Assembly (NCBI GenBank): GCA_016177875.1
Contig: JACOUL010000033.1
Coordinates: forward strand, 1-64,000
Origin: Burkholderiales bacterium
Lineage (GTDB): Bacteria > Pseudomonadota > Gammaproteobacteria > Burkholderiales > Burkholderiaceae_D
Direction of reading: 5' to 3'
DNA: 64,000 nucleotides
In this document: positions 43,927 to 51,420 of the stretch, piece after piece
Position numbering within the stretch: position 1 is the stretch's first letter
Layout of the letters: every line of letters begins with the position of its first letter
The notes under the pieces: generated by a model
The model's database searches: none
Told to the model about the DNA's origin: nothing
What the model saw: the letters and a program-made list of their open reading frames with translations, nothing else
Position numbers and translations under genes: made by a program

Positions 43927-44652
43927 CTAGTTCATCAAGAGATTGGCCTGCGTGGTGGGGGTAAAAAATATCAAGCCCAAGTGACCAAGCGCGAAGTCAT
44001 ACGTCGCATTTTGCATGTCGACGTTGCTGGTGTGGGAGCCGTAAACGAAACAGCTGCCGATGCAAACCACTTCATCGATATAGCTCTTGATCGAATACAT
44101 CTTGGCGCCGTAGCGCTTGTTGCGCACGGAATTGACCAGCGGGCTGTTGATCGACAGGCCGAGCGAGCCGCAACCCGGATTCCATACGTTGAAGGGATAC
44201 ACGCCGCACGAGACCAAGCCGTGCTGGCCGCCGGCGATGCCGACGTAGGTATTCACCTTGCCGGCGTAACCCAGTTCATTGATCGCCTTCATCGCGAGCG
44301 TGACGCCCATCGAATGACCGATGACGTCGATCTTGCCGGTACACGACGCGGCCAAAGCTGTCTTCATCGAATTCTTGACCGGCGTGGTATTGGCGCTGCC
44401 GTGATCGTTGCAAGTCGCGCAAATCTTCGAACCCCAATTCGGACGATAAAGTTGCGAGTCGACATAGCCGCGCCGTTTCAGCTCGGCGACCGTGTTGTCC
44501 CAATGCGAGGGATAGCCGGTATTGCCGTGCACCAGCACGACGTTGTCGAGGCAGGCTGCATGGGCGGCGAATGGCGACAGTAGAGCGATTGCCGCGATGA
44601 ATAAGCCGAGCAAGCGCGAAAGCGGATTGGACGGCGCAAATTTCTGGGTCAT
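43927..44652 (-). CDS. PhaZ7/lipase-like secreted alpha/beta hydrolase
   Basis: A 241-residue exported hydrolase with a signal peptide (cleavage after AAHA, about 32). VLVHGNTGYPSHWD is the oxyanion loop and GHSMGV at 112-117 holds nucleophile Ser114. The motif IAGGQHGLVSCGVYP after the elbow is reminiscent of the amorphous-PHB depolymerase PhaZ7 of Paucimonas lemoignei and of class 2 lipases. It is shorter than PhaZ7. The gene is the left end of the PHB island and carries the shared upstream element at 44761-44783. It may attack amorphous PHB, oligomers or lipids. Confidence 0.72.
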   Translation of the reverse strand: MTQKFAPSNPLSRLLGLFIAAIALLSPFAAHAACLDNVVLVHGNTGYPSHWDNTVAELKRRGYVDSQLYRPNWGSKICATCNDHGSANTTPVKNSMKTALAASCTGKIDVIGHSMGVTLAMKAINELGYAGKVNTYVGIAGGQHGLVSCGVYPFNVWNPGCGSLGLSINSPLVNSVRNKRYGAKMYSIKSYIDEVVCIGSCFVYGSHTSNVDMQNATYDFALGHLGLIFFTPTTQANLLMN

Positions 44653-44760
44653 GAAATGTCTCCTTTATAGTGGTGTCGAGGGGTATTGGCTCGCGACGCC
44701 GGCATCGGGGCGCGGCATATGAAAGGTAGACAAATAGGCAATGGTCGGCAATTGGTGGAA

Positions 44761-44783
44761 ATACCCAAGTAGAACTACGTAAG
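44761..44783 (-). promoter_or_regulatory. Shared island element, site 1
   Basis: Reads ATACCCAA then GTAGAACTACGTAAG on the plus strand. The core GTAGAACTACG is an exact match to sites 4-6, but the outer CGTRCGA part is absent. It is centred about 122 bp before the lipase-like start codon at 44652. Confidence 0.65.
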
Positions 44784-44791
44784 AACAACCA

Positions 44792-45682
44792 TTACTCGCG
44801 TATCCACAGCACGCGTGATCCGGTCATGAAGCTGCGCTCCATCAGCGCCTGCATTTCAAGCGTGCCGTGACGCACGCGTACTTTGCCGTTGAACAGAAAA
44901 TAATTGGAAGAGTAGGAGAGTTCTCGTTCGAGCGGCGGCAGCGGTTTGCCCTGTAGCCGCAAACGCAGATCGCCGGCGTCGCGGATGTGGGCACGTTCGC
45001 GGCCGGCAATCAATCTGCTGATGTCATCCTTCGACAGAACCTCCAAGCGCGCCGACAATACCAAGGCCGAGGCAGTGTTGATGTTGACCGGCGTCGGATT
45101 CGGCAATATCACGACATGCTCCCGCAGCCGGTCCAGCAGCGCTTGATTCATGCCGGATACGGCAAGCAGGTCGTCGAGTTGTTCGATAGGCAGGCGGTGC
45201 GGATCGGCAGCCGCCGCCATCGCGTCGGCGCATCGCTGCGCGAGGTTCGGATTCAGTCCAAGTGCAAGCAACAGTCGGCCGAATACCGCCACTTCCCGAG
45301 CATGGACCTCGCCTTGGAAAGCGAGATTGCGCAAGTTGTAGCGCGACTGCGCATCGACGATGCGGCCGGCTAGGTAGGCGTCTGCATCTTTGATGCCCAG
45401 GAATTGGTCGAGACGGTCGGTTTGCATCGGCGCCGCCCAGGCTTCGGACAAATGATCGGCGCCTGAATTGCCGATGTCTTCACGCAGCAGCAGCATCGCC
45501 CAATCGAGCAAGCCGCGCAGCAGCCATTGCTTTTGCGATTGTGTCTGCTGGTTCTCGATGGAGCGTATCTGTACCTGCTGTTGCCAGAACATGCTGGCGA
45601 CGATCGTCACCGCCAGGGTTGTCAGCAGCAGGGCCGTGACGACGGCTACGCCGCATTGCCGTTTGATGCAAGGTCTATGCAT
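44792..45682 (-). CDS. gspK: Type II secretion minor pseudopilin GspK, orphan
   Basis: About 296 residues from ATG at 45682, where the pseudopilin leader begins (KRQCGVAVVTALLLTTLAV); the longer frame is upstream noise. A prepilin-peptidase Gly-Val site (QCG|VAV), a hydrophobic N-terminal helix and the helix-hairpin-helix-like INTASALVLSARLEVLSKDD match GspK. Usually the gene is inside a full gsp operon, but no other gsp gene is present here. PHB depolymerases of related bacteria are exported by type II secretion, so this copy may adapt the machine to them. Confidence 0.82.
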   Translation of the reverse strand: MHRPCIKRQCGVAVVTALLLTTLAVTIVASMFWQQQVQIRSIENQQTQSQKQWLLRGLLDWAMLLLREDIGNSGADHLSEAWAAPMQTDRLDQFLGIKDADAYLAGRIVDAQSRYNLRNLAFQGEVHAREVAVFGRLLLALGLNPNLAQRCADAMAAAADPHRLPIEQLDDLLAVSGMNQALLDRLREHVVILPNPTPVNINTASALVLSARLEVLSKDDISRLIAGRERAHIRDAGDLRLRLQGKPLPPLERELSYSSNYFLFNGKVRVRHGTLEMQALMERSFMTGSRVLWIRE

Positions 45683-45706
45683 GATGCCCCTCGCTCGCGA
45701 GAAAAA

Positions 45707-45731
45707 GTCTCGCCCCGTGAGGAGGCGAGAC
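45707..45731 (-). terminator. Terminator of the single-domain PHB depolymerase gene
   Basis: GTCTCGCC pairs with GGCGAGAC across a nine-base loop, and five Ts follow on the minus strand. It lies 11 bases after the stop at 45742 and before gspK. Confidence 0.72.
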
Positions 45732-45741
45732 TTCTTGATGC

Positions 45742-46713
45742 TTAGAACAAGCCCCAGAATTTGGCGCTGTAGTAAGTCGAGCAGAGATTGACGTCGATGA
45801 AATAGGACGCCGCGACGCCGCACTGGTCGGCGCCCGTTCCCGGATCGATCGCCGTGCCGTGATCCATGCCGGTGATTTCAACCGTCATCACTTTTCCGCC
45901 GTAGATCTTGCGCGGATAGCCTTTGAGCGTGTCGCTGGTGGTCGGCGTCTGGCTGATGCCGTGGTAGTTGGTCCACTGCTCCATCAGTTCGGTCAGATTG
46001 TTGATGTTGACGGCGGAATCGGCCGTTCCGTTGAAGATGGCGACCAGCGGCTTGCGCCCCGTGTAACCGCTGTAGCCGCTGCGCGCCAAGTCGCCCCATT
46101 GCTGCGGCGTCTTGTTGACTAAGCCGTACATGCAGCTGAATCCCGCCGAAGACGAGGTGGCGCATTTGTAGGCGATGCCGGCATTGATGGCGCCGCCGGC
46201 AAACACGTCCGGATAAGCCGCCAGCATGACGGCGGTCATGGCGGCGCCGCCCGACAGTCCGCTGACGTACACCCGATTGGCATCCACACTATGGGTGGCC
46301 TTGATCTTGTCGACCATCTGCTTGATCGACAAGGCTTCGCCCTGGCCGCGCGTATGGTCGCCCGGCGCGAACCAATTGAAGCATTTGCCGGAATTGTTGA
46401 TGGTTTGCTGCTGCGCGAACACGAGGTAGAACTTGTACTGATTGGCAAACTTGACCCAGCCCGGCTCGTCATCGTAGGAAGCGGCGCTTTGGCTGCAGCC
46501 GTGCAACAGTACGACCACCGGCGCGCTTGAAGGCATGGATGCCGGCACGTATTTGTACATCAAGAGATTGCCGGGGTTGGTGCCGAAGCTGAATACCTGC
46601 GTCAACGTTGCCCCGAATGCGCTATGCGTGGTGCAAGCCGCGACGGCTGCAGCCGCAAGCAGGGATTTCAGGCGCGAAAAAATACGCCCGCGAAAATCGA
46701 TTTCACGTTTCAT
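45742..46713 (-). CDS. PHB depolymerase, type 1, single-domain
   Basis: A 323-residue exported esterase of the PHB depolymerase family, without linker or C-terminal module. Order as in type 1 enzymes: oxyanion LLHGCSQS (His71), lipase box SGLSGGAAM with Ser154, Asp232 in FNGTADSAV and His285 in TGMDHGTA. The signal peptide ends near SAFGA. It may degrade 3HB oligomers or, in relatives, feruloyl or acetyl esters. The palindrome at 46850-46871 and a MITE-like element lie upstream. A hairpin ends its transcript. Confidence 0.85.
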   Translation of the reverse strand: MKREIDFRGRIFSRLKSLLAAAAVAACTTHSAFGATLTQVFSFGTNPGNLLMYKYVPASMPSSAPVVVLLHGCSQSAASYDDEPGWVKFANQYKFYLVFAQQQTINNSGKCFNWFAPGDHTRGQGEALSIKQMVDKIKATHSVDANRVYVSGLSGGAAMTAVMLAAYPDVFAGGAINAGIAYKCATSSSAGFSCMYGLVNKTPQQWGDLARSGYSGYTGRKPLVAIFNGTADSAVNINNLTELMEQWTNYHGISQTPTTSDTLKGYPRKIYGGKVMTVEITGMDHGTAIDPGTGADQCGVAASYFIDVNLCSTYYSAKFWGLF

Positions 46714-46849
46714 GAAAATGTCTCCTAATTTTTAATGGGGTTTGTTTTATGTCTCCTTGCCACATCAAATCGCTATGCGCATGCGAGCCTCCTTTGTCTT
46801 GGTTTGCCAAGAAATCAAGATAGGAGACGCACGGGTGCGCCACAATAGG

Positions 46850-46871
46850 TATATCTACGCGCGTAGATATA
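46850..46871. promoter_or_regulatory. Perfect 22-bp palindrome upstream of the depolymerase gene
   Basis: Half-site TATATCTACGC is followed directly by its exact complement. Centred about 147 bp before the start at 46713, so a strong candidate operator. It shares CTACG with the island element but has the half-sites in the opposite order, so it may bind the same or another regulator. Confidence 0.6.
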
Positions 46872-46878
46872 CTGTGTA

Positions 46879-47032
46879 GAACTCATTTCACAAATAGCAG
46901 GGTTCGCGTTCGCTCCAGAATCGGGGCTGGCAAGGCGGGCGACGCGTCGAATAGCCATCGCATATTCGCAAGGAGCCCAACGCTGTCCAGCGTCGATTCT
47001 GGAGCGAACCCTGGTATTGATGAAATGAGTTC
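46879..47032. mobile_element. MITE-like element, 154 bp, TA target duplication
   Basis: The ends are exact inverse copies for 12 bases (GAACTCATTTCA / TGAAATGAGTTC). The similarity continues imperfectly for about 45 bases through GCAGGGTTCG and CTCCAGAATCG, with one 6-base insertion in the left arm. TA flanks it on both sides (46877-46878 and 47033-47034). It has no transposase gene. The TA duplication suggests mobilisation by an IS630/mariner-like or IS427-type transposase. Confidence 0.75.
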
Positions 47033-47055
47033 TAGAGAAGTCCGGCGCAAAAAAA

Positions 47056-47072
47056 GACCCGCGATGCGGGTC
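47056..47072 (-). terminator. Terminator of the alpha/beta hydrolase gene
   Basis: GACCCGC-GAT-GCGGGTC followed on the minus strand by seven Ts, 39 bases after the stop at 47111. Confidence 0.82.
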
Positions 47073-47110
47073 TGAAATACTACGGAGAATATTGATGCCG
47101 GCGAGATGAC

Positions 47111-47968
47111 TTACTTCAGCAGCCAAAGCCAGTCGCGGATGATGCGGACGTGCTCGTCGACCATGAGGGACGGAGCGTGCCCGACGCCGGGCACTTCGAC
47201 CACTTCGAGATGGCGGTTGCGTCGCTTCATTTCTTCGACGACTTCGGCCGTCAGCACGGTGGATTCCGTTCCGTGCAGCAGGAGCATGGGTATTTGAATG
47301 GACTCGTAAATAGGCCAAATGGCGACATCCTGGATGGCAGCCGGGTTGTCCTTCAGCGGTGCGATCAATGCCGGATCGTAGGCGAGCGCATAACTGCCGT
47401 CGCCGAGTTCGCGCACGCTGTTCTTGGCAACGTCGATCCATTGCGCGTGAGGCAATTGCCCCCACATGTGGTAGACGCTCTTGATGTAGGCGACAGCTTC
47501 GTCGAAGCTGGGAAACCGCTCATTATTGCCGCAGACGCTGGCGATTTCGCGCATGGTCGAGCCGAATACCACCGGTCCGACATCGTTGAGTACCAGCCTG
47601 CGGATCGGCGTATTCGGCTGTGCGGCAAGCATCATGCCCATGAATCCGCCCATCGAGGTTCCGATCCAGTCCAGCGACTTGGCGTTTAATCGCGCCATCA
47701 GCGCCGCTGCGTCGGCCAGGTAAAGCGGATAGCCGTATTCGGCCTTGGGCAGCCAATCGCTTTGTCCTCTGCCCGCCATGTCGGGACAGACGACGCGATA
47801 GACGTCCGACATCGCGCTCGCCAGGTAGTTGAAGTCGCTGCCGTTGCGCGTGAATCCGTGTACGCACATGAGAACTTCGCCGTTGCCGGCGGATCCCCAC
47901 TCGCGATAGAAAATCTTGTGGAAGCCGTGCGGACCTTGTCCGAGAAAATGCTTCGATGTGGAATACAT
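47111..47968 (-). CDS. Alpha/beta hydrolase, possible 3HB-oligomer hydrolase
   Basis: About 285 residues from ATG at 47968 (MYSTSKHFLG); a longer frame to 48088 runs through the porin terminator and is unlikely. No signal peptide, so cytoplasmic. CVHGFTRNGSDF is the oxyanion loop, WIGTSMGGFMG holds Ser105 and GVGHAPSLM the His. The usual acid position reads LLHGTESTVL, a Glu instead of Asp. As the last gene of the thiolase-to-porin gene string it may cleave imported 3HB oligomers. That role is inferred from neighbours only. Confidence 0.75.
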   Translation of the reverse strand: MYSTSKHFLGQGPHGFHKIFYREWGSAGNGEVLMCVHGFTRNGSDFNYLASAMSDVYRVVCPDMAGRGQSDWLPKAEYGYPLYLADAAALMARLNAKSLDWIGTSMGGFMGMMLAAQPNTPIRRLVLNDVGPVVFGSTMREIASVCGNNERFPSFDEAVAYIKSVYHMWGQLPHAQWIDVAKNSVRELGDGSYALAYDPALIAPLKDNPAAIQDVAIWPIYESIQIPMLLLHGTESTVLTAEVVEEMKRRNRHLEVVEVPGVGHAPSLMVDEHVRIIRDWLWLLK

Positions 47969-47989
47969 TGCGGTCGTCGAAAGAAAAAA

Positions 47990-48013
47990 GCCAGGCTCGG
48001 AGACGAGCCTGGC
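47990..48013 (-). terminator. Terminator after the porin gene
   Basis: GCCAGGCTCG-GAGA-CGAGCCTGGC (10-bp stem) followed on the minus strand by a T-rich tract (TTTTTTCTTT). It separates porin and hydrolase genes and helps place the hydrolase start at 47968. Confidence 0.78.
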
Positions 48014-48087
48014 AAACTCGGAGAAAACTCGATGCTTCAGAACCTGCGCGACCCCTAAAATGATCCCGCGCAGGTTCTCACCCTGCA

Positions 48088-49209
48088 TCAGAAGGTGTGC
48101 TTGATACCCAATGCAATCGTTTGAGCCGATTCGCCGGCCGCTAGCGCGGAGCCGGTGAGGCTGCCCAAGCCGGCGGCAAACGGCTGGTATGCCGCTGCGC
48201 TGTCATTGGAGAGCTTGCTGTAGTACACGCCGACGTTGGTGCGCCTGGACAGTGCATAATCCCAGCCCAAAGTCCACATCTTGGCGCCGGTGTTAGCCAC
48301 GCCGCCCATATCGCCTGCGCGCGCAAAGTTCGCCAGCAAGGTGTTTTTGCCGAACACGTAGCTGACCGGGATGGCCCATGCGGTACGCGCTGCGCTGGCC
48401 GCTGCCGTGTCGCGCGTGGCGCGATCGATGATCAAGCCGAGCTTCAAGCCCATCGGCAGTTTGTAGAAGCCGTACAAACGCCATTGCTTGTCGCTGGTGG
48501 TCGTCGTGCCTTCCACTTGGTAGTTGCGGTATGCCAGGTTGGCGGACAAGGGGCCGTTGGCGTAGCTGCCCGAGAGGAAATACTCGCGGCCATCGGAATA
48601 CGTACCTGCGGTGCCCGCCACAACGCCTTCATTGCCGGCCGGATTGGTGGAGACGCCGACGACAGCGGAGAAACCGCTCATGACCGGGCTGCGATAAGTG
48701 ATCGAGTTGGCGCGGCGGGTGCCGCCATCAAGATAGTCGACGAAGCTGCGGCCGGATTGGTTCATGATGCTCATGGTGGCCCACATGCTGCTGGGCATGG
48801 CGACGATGCCGCTGCCGGAGAGCGCTTCAGCGGTCAGGCCGGCGCCGCCCATCCATGAGTGTTTGCCGACGGTGACTTGACCCCAGGATCCTTTTAGGCC
48901 GAGGAAAGTGTCGCCGTTGCTCAGGCCATTGCCGGTTCCTAAAGTGTTGGAAACATCGGTATTGAGACGGTTTTCAACATAGAACAGAGCGGACAAACCA
49001 CCGCCCAAATCTTCGGTGCCGGTCAACCAGAAACGCGAAGTGTAATCGTCGTCGATGCGATACTCGGTTTGCGTGGCGCGTGCGGAATTGCCGATGGAGT
49101 AGCTCTTCCAGTTGGCTTGGATCACGCCACCAATCGAAACATTGGTTTGCGCTTGTGCAGCGGTTGCGAATGCGCCCAAGACGGCGAGCGCGGCTAGCGT
49201 TTTTTTCAT
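48088..49209 (-). CDS. Gram-negative general porin (Burkholderiales type)
   Basis: A 373-residue outer-membrane porin with a signal peptide (cleavage after AAQA, about 20), alternating amphipathic strands, and a C-terminal phenylalanine (ALGIKHTF) for BAM recognition. The GLKGSWGQVTVGKHSWMGG region is the conserved L3-type loop start. AAGGAGA lies before the ATG. Between a periplasmic binding protein and a hydrolase gene, it could admit 3HB or short oligomers. A hairpin terminator follows. Confidence 0.9.
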   Translation of the reverse strand: MKKTLAALAVLGAFATAAQAQTNVSIGGVIQANWKSYSIGNSARATQTEYRIDDDYTSRFWLTGTEDLGGGLSALFYVENRLNTDVSNTLGTGNGLSNGDTFLGLKGSWGQVTVGKHSWMGGAGLTAEALSGSGIVAMPSSMWATMSIMNQSGRSFVDYLDGGTRRANSITYRSPVMSGFSAVVGVSTNPAGNEGVVAGTAGTYSDGREYFLSGSYANGPLSANLAYRNYQVEGTTTTSDKQWRLYGFYKLPMGLKLGLIIDRATRDTAAASAARTAWAIPVSYVFGKNTLLANFARAGDMGGVANTGAKMWTLGWDYALSRRTNVGVYYSKLSNDSAAAYQPFAAGLGSLTGSALAAGESAQTIALGIKHTF

Positions 49210-49358
49210 GAGAATTTTTCTCCTTGGATTGTTCGAAATTGATCAGGTGTTGGCTGCTGGAATCTCATTTGCGTCTCATCTACTTCCCCCTTTTTTTGTG
49301 GTTTATGCCGTAGTTTGAAATTGATCCTTCTTGGACGATGATTGAAGTGGGCGGCTGC

Positions 49359-50570
49359 TTATTTTTTAATCATGGAACAGCGCGATGCCGACAGCGGCTG
49401 GAAGGCGTCTTCACCCTTGATGGTGGCGAGCACGTTGTAGTAATCCCAGGGCTCTTTCGATTCGGCGGGTTTCTTGACCTGCATCAGATACATGTCATGC
49501 ACCATGCGGCCGTCTTCGCGGATGCGGCCGTTCTTCGCATAGAAGTCGTTGATCGGCGTGGTCTTCATACGCTTCATGACGGCGCTCGCTTCGTCAGTGC
49601 CTGCGGCTGCGATGGTGTTCAGGTAGTGCGTCACGGCGGAGTACACGCCGGCATGCAGCATATTGGGCATGCGCTTCATGCGCGAGAAGTAGCGCCGGCT
49701 CCAGTCGCGGGTTTCCTTGTTCAGGTTCCAGTAAAAGCCCTCGGTCAGCATCATGCCTTGCGTGGACTGCAAGCCCATTGCATGAATGTCGTTGAGAAAC
49801 AGCAGGAGCGGTGCGATAGTCTGGTTCTTGGTGATGCCAAACTCGGCAGCGGATTTCACCGCATTGATGGTGTCGCCGCCGGCGTTGGCCAGGCCAATGA
49901 TCTTCGCTTTCGAGTTTTGCGCCTGCAACAGGAAGGAAGAAAAATCCGAGGCGTTGAGCGGATGGCGTACGCTGCCGACGACCTTGCCGCCGGCACTCTT
50001 GACGACATCCGATGCATCCTTCTCCATCGACTGGCCGAAGGCATAGTCGGCGGTCAGGAAAAACCAGGAATCGCCGCCTTGTTTCACCGCCGCTTTTGCC
50101 ACGCCGGTTGCCAAGGCATAGGTATCGTAAGCGTAATGCACGGTGTTGGCGTTGCAATCTTCATTGGTCAGGCGCGTGGTGGCGGCGCCGACATTCATGA
50201 TCACACGATTCTTTTCCGCTGTGATTTTTCCCGCAGCCAGCGCCACGCCGGAATTGAGCGCGTCGGTCACCATGTCGACGCCTTCGCGGTCATACCATTC
50301 GCGCACCTTGGACGCGCCGATGTCGGCCTTGTTCAAGTGGTCGGCGTAAACGACATCGACCTTGAACGATGGCTTCTTGGTGGCGATGAAGTCTTCCACC
50401 GCCATTTTCGCCGCCGTCACCGAGCCGAGGCCGCCGAGGTCGGAATACACGCCGGACATGTCGGTCAGCACGCCGATGCGTACCACGTTGTCCGAAATTT
50501 GCGCATGAGCGGCGCTGGTGCCGAGCGAAAATGCGCAGGCCAGCATAGCGGCAAGCAAAGTTTTTTTCAT
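49359..50570 (-). CDS. Periplasmic substrate-binding protein (HAAT/Peripla_BP_6)
   Basis: A 403-residue exported binding protein of the branched-chain-amino-acid type. The signal peptide ends at AAHAQ. IGVLTDMSGVYSDLGGLGSV and VRHPLNASDFSSFLLQAQNS are typical lobes. Relatives bind amino acids, aromatic acids or short organic acids. There are no permease or ATPase genes in the window, so it must share a transporter or act as a sensor. It follows the SDR by 49 bases in the same direction, suggesting a hydroxy- or keto-acid ligand. Confidence 0.85.
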   Translation of the reverse strand: MKKTLLAAMLACAFSLGTSAAHAQISDNVVRIGVLTDMSGVYSDLGGLGSVTAAKMAVEDFIATKKPSFKVDVVYADHLNKADIGASKVREWYDREGVDMVTDALNSGVALAAGKITAEKNRVIMNVGAATTRLTNEDCNANTVHYAYDTYALATGVAKAAVKQGGDSWFFLTADYAFGQSMEKDASDVVKSAGGKVVGSVRHPLNASDFSSFLLQAQNSKAKIIGLANAGGDTINAVKSAAEFGITKNQTIAPLLLFLNDIHAMGLQSTQGMMLTEGFYWNLNKETRDWSRRYFSRMKRMPNMLHAGVYSAVTHYLNTIAAAGTDEASAVMKRMKTTPINDFYAKNGRIREDGRMVHDMYLMQVKKPAESKEPWDYYNVLATIKGEDAFQPLSASRCSMIKK

Positions 50571-50619
50571 GTCAGTGTCTTCCTCATTTTTGAATTAAGT
50601 GGTCGTCTCTTTTTTTGCG

Positions 50620-51420
50620 TCAGGCGAACTTGGCGGTGATGCCGCCGTCGATCACCAGTTCTGCCGCCGTGGTGTATTTCGCGTCGTCGCTGGCCAGGTA
50701 GAGCGCTGCATGAGCGACATCCCAGGCATCGCCCATGTGCCCCATCGGACATTGGTTGTCGCGCTTGTCCATCATGGCGTCGACGTTGCCGCCGCCGTAG
50801 ATGCCTTTCAAGGGCTCAACCACGAACGGCGTCTTCATCAAGCCGGGCATGATGACGTTGGAGCGGATGTTGTCCTTGGCGTACTGCAGCGCCACGCCGC
50901 GCGAAAAGCCGAGCGTGGCGGACTTGGTGGTGTAGTAGGAAATATAGGGCACGCCGGAATAGCGGATGCCTGCGATCGAGCCGATGTTGACGATACTGCC
51001 GCCGCCTTGTTCCAGCATGTGCGGGATCGCATATTTGCAGGTCAAGAACATCGAGGTGACGTTGACGTCCATGGCGCGCTGCCATTTCTCCAGCGGGTAA
51101 TCGATCGGCCCGCCGACTTCGACGATGCCGACATTGTTGACGAGAATGTCAAGGCGGCCGAAGCGCTCGATACAGTGTGCGACCAGGTTGTTGACCTGTT
51201 CATCGGAGGCCACATCGCAGCGCACGACGTCGATCTCGCCGCCTTCCGCGCGCACGACGGTGCGCGTTTCTTCCGCGGCTTCCAGCTTGATGTCGCAGCC
51301 CATGATTTTCGCGCCTTCGCGCGCGAACAAAGCGGAGATCGCTTTGCCGTTACCCCAGCCCGGTCCAACCGAACCGCAGCCGGTCACCAGCGCAACTTTG
51401 CCTTCAAGCCGTTTGCTCAT
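50620..51420 (-). CDS. SDR family dehydrogenase
   Basis: A 266-residue NAD(P)-dependent SDR. The cofactor loop is longer than usual (VTGCGSVGPGWGNGKAI). The catalytic set is intact: NNVGIVEVGG, Ser in NIGSIAGIRYSG, and Tyr/Lys in YISYYTTKSATLGF. The end VIDGGITAKF is family-typical. The start overlaps the AMP-ligase stop by 17 bases, so all three genes (thiolase, ligase, SDR) form one operon. It might oxidise a 3-hydroxyacyl compound; no direct proof. Confidence 0.88.
   Translation of the reverse strand: MSKRLEGKVALVTGCGSVGPGWGNGKAISALFAREGAKIMGCDIKLEAAEETRTVVRAEGGEIDVVRCDVASDEQVNNLVAHCIERFGRLDILVNNVGIVEVGGPIDYPLEKWQRAMDVNVTSMFLTCKYAIPHMLEQGGGSIVNIGSIAGIRYSGVPYISYYTTKSATLGFSRGVALQYAKDNIRSNVIMPGLMKTPFVVEPLKGIYGGGNVDAMMDKRDNQCPMGHMGDAWDVAHAALYLASDDAKYTTAAELVIDGGITAKFA

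Larger units (their letters stand above)
46714..47055. other. Intergenic region with palindrome and inserted element
   Basis: Gene-free stretch between the depolymerase start and the alpha/beta hydrolase terminator. It holds the depolymerase leader, a 22-bp palindrome and a 154-bp TIR element, described separately. Confidence 0.7.

Noticed and set aside
46875..46885. GTGTAGAACTC at the end of the MITE-like element as another island operator
   Set aside because: The TAGAAC match belongs to the element's terminal repeat (the other end has it too) and the second half-site CTACG is absent.
46815..47465. Long minus-strand frame across the MITE-like element and the hydrolase gene
   Set aside because: It is a shadow of the hydrolase frame, with Arg/His-rich composition, and it crosses a terminator and the inserted element.
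49302..49318. GTTTATGCCGTAGTTTG before the porin gene as a reversed island element
   Set aside because: Only one half-site matches, in the opposite orientation, and the spacing is wrong.
49338..50639. Plus-strand frame of 433 codons opposite the binding-protein gene
   Set aside because: His/Gly/Val-rich antisense shadow of a well-supported periplasmic binding protein; it has no domain or ribosome site.
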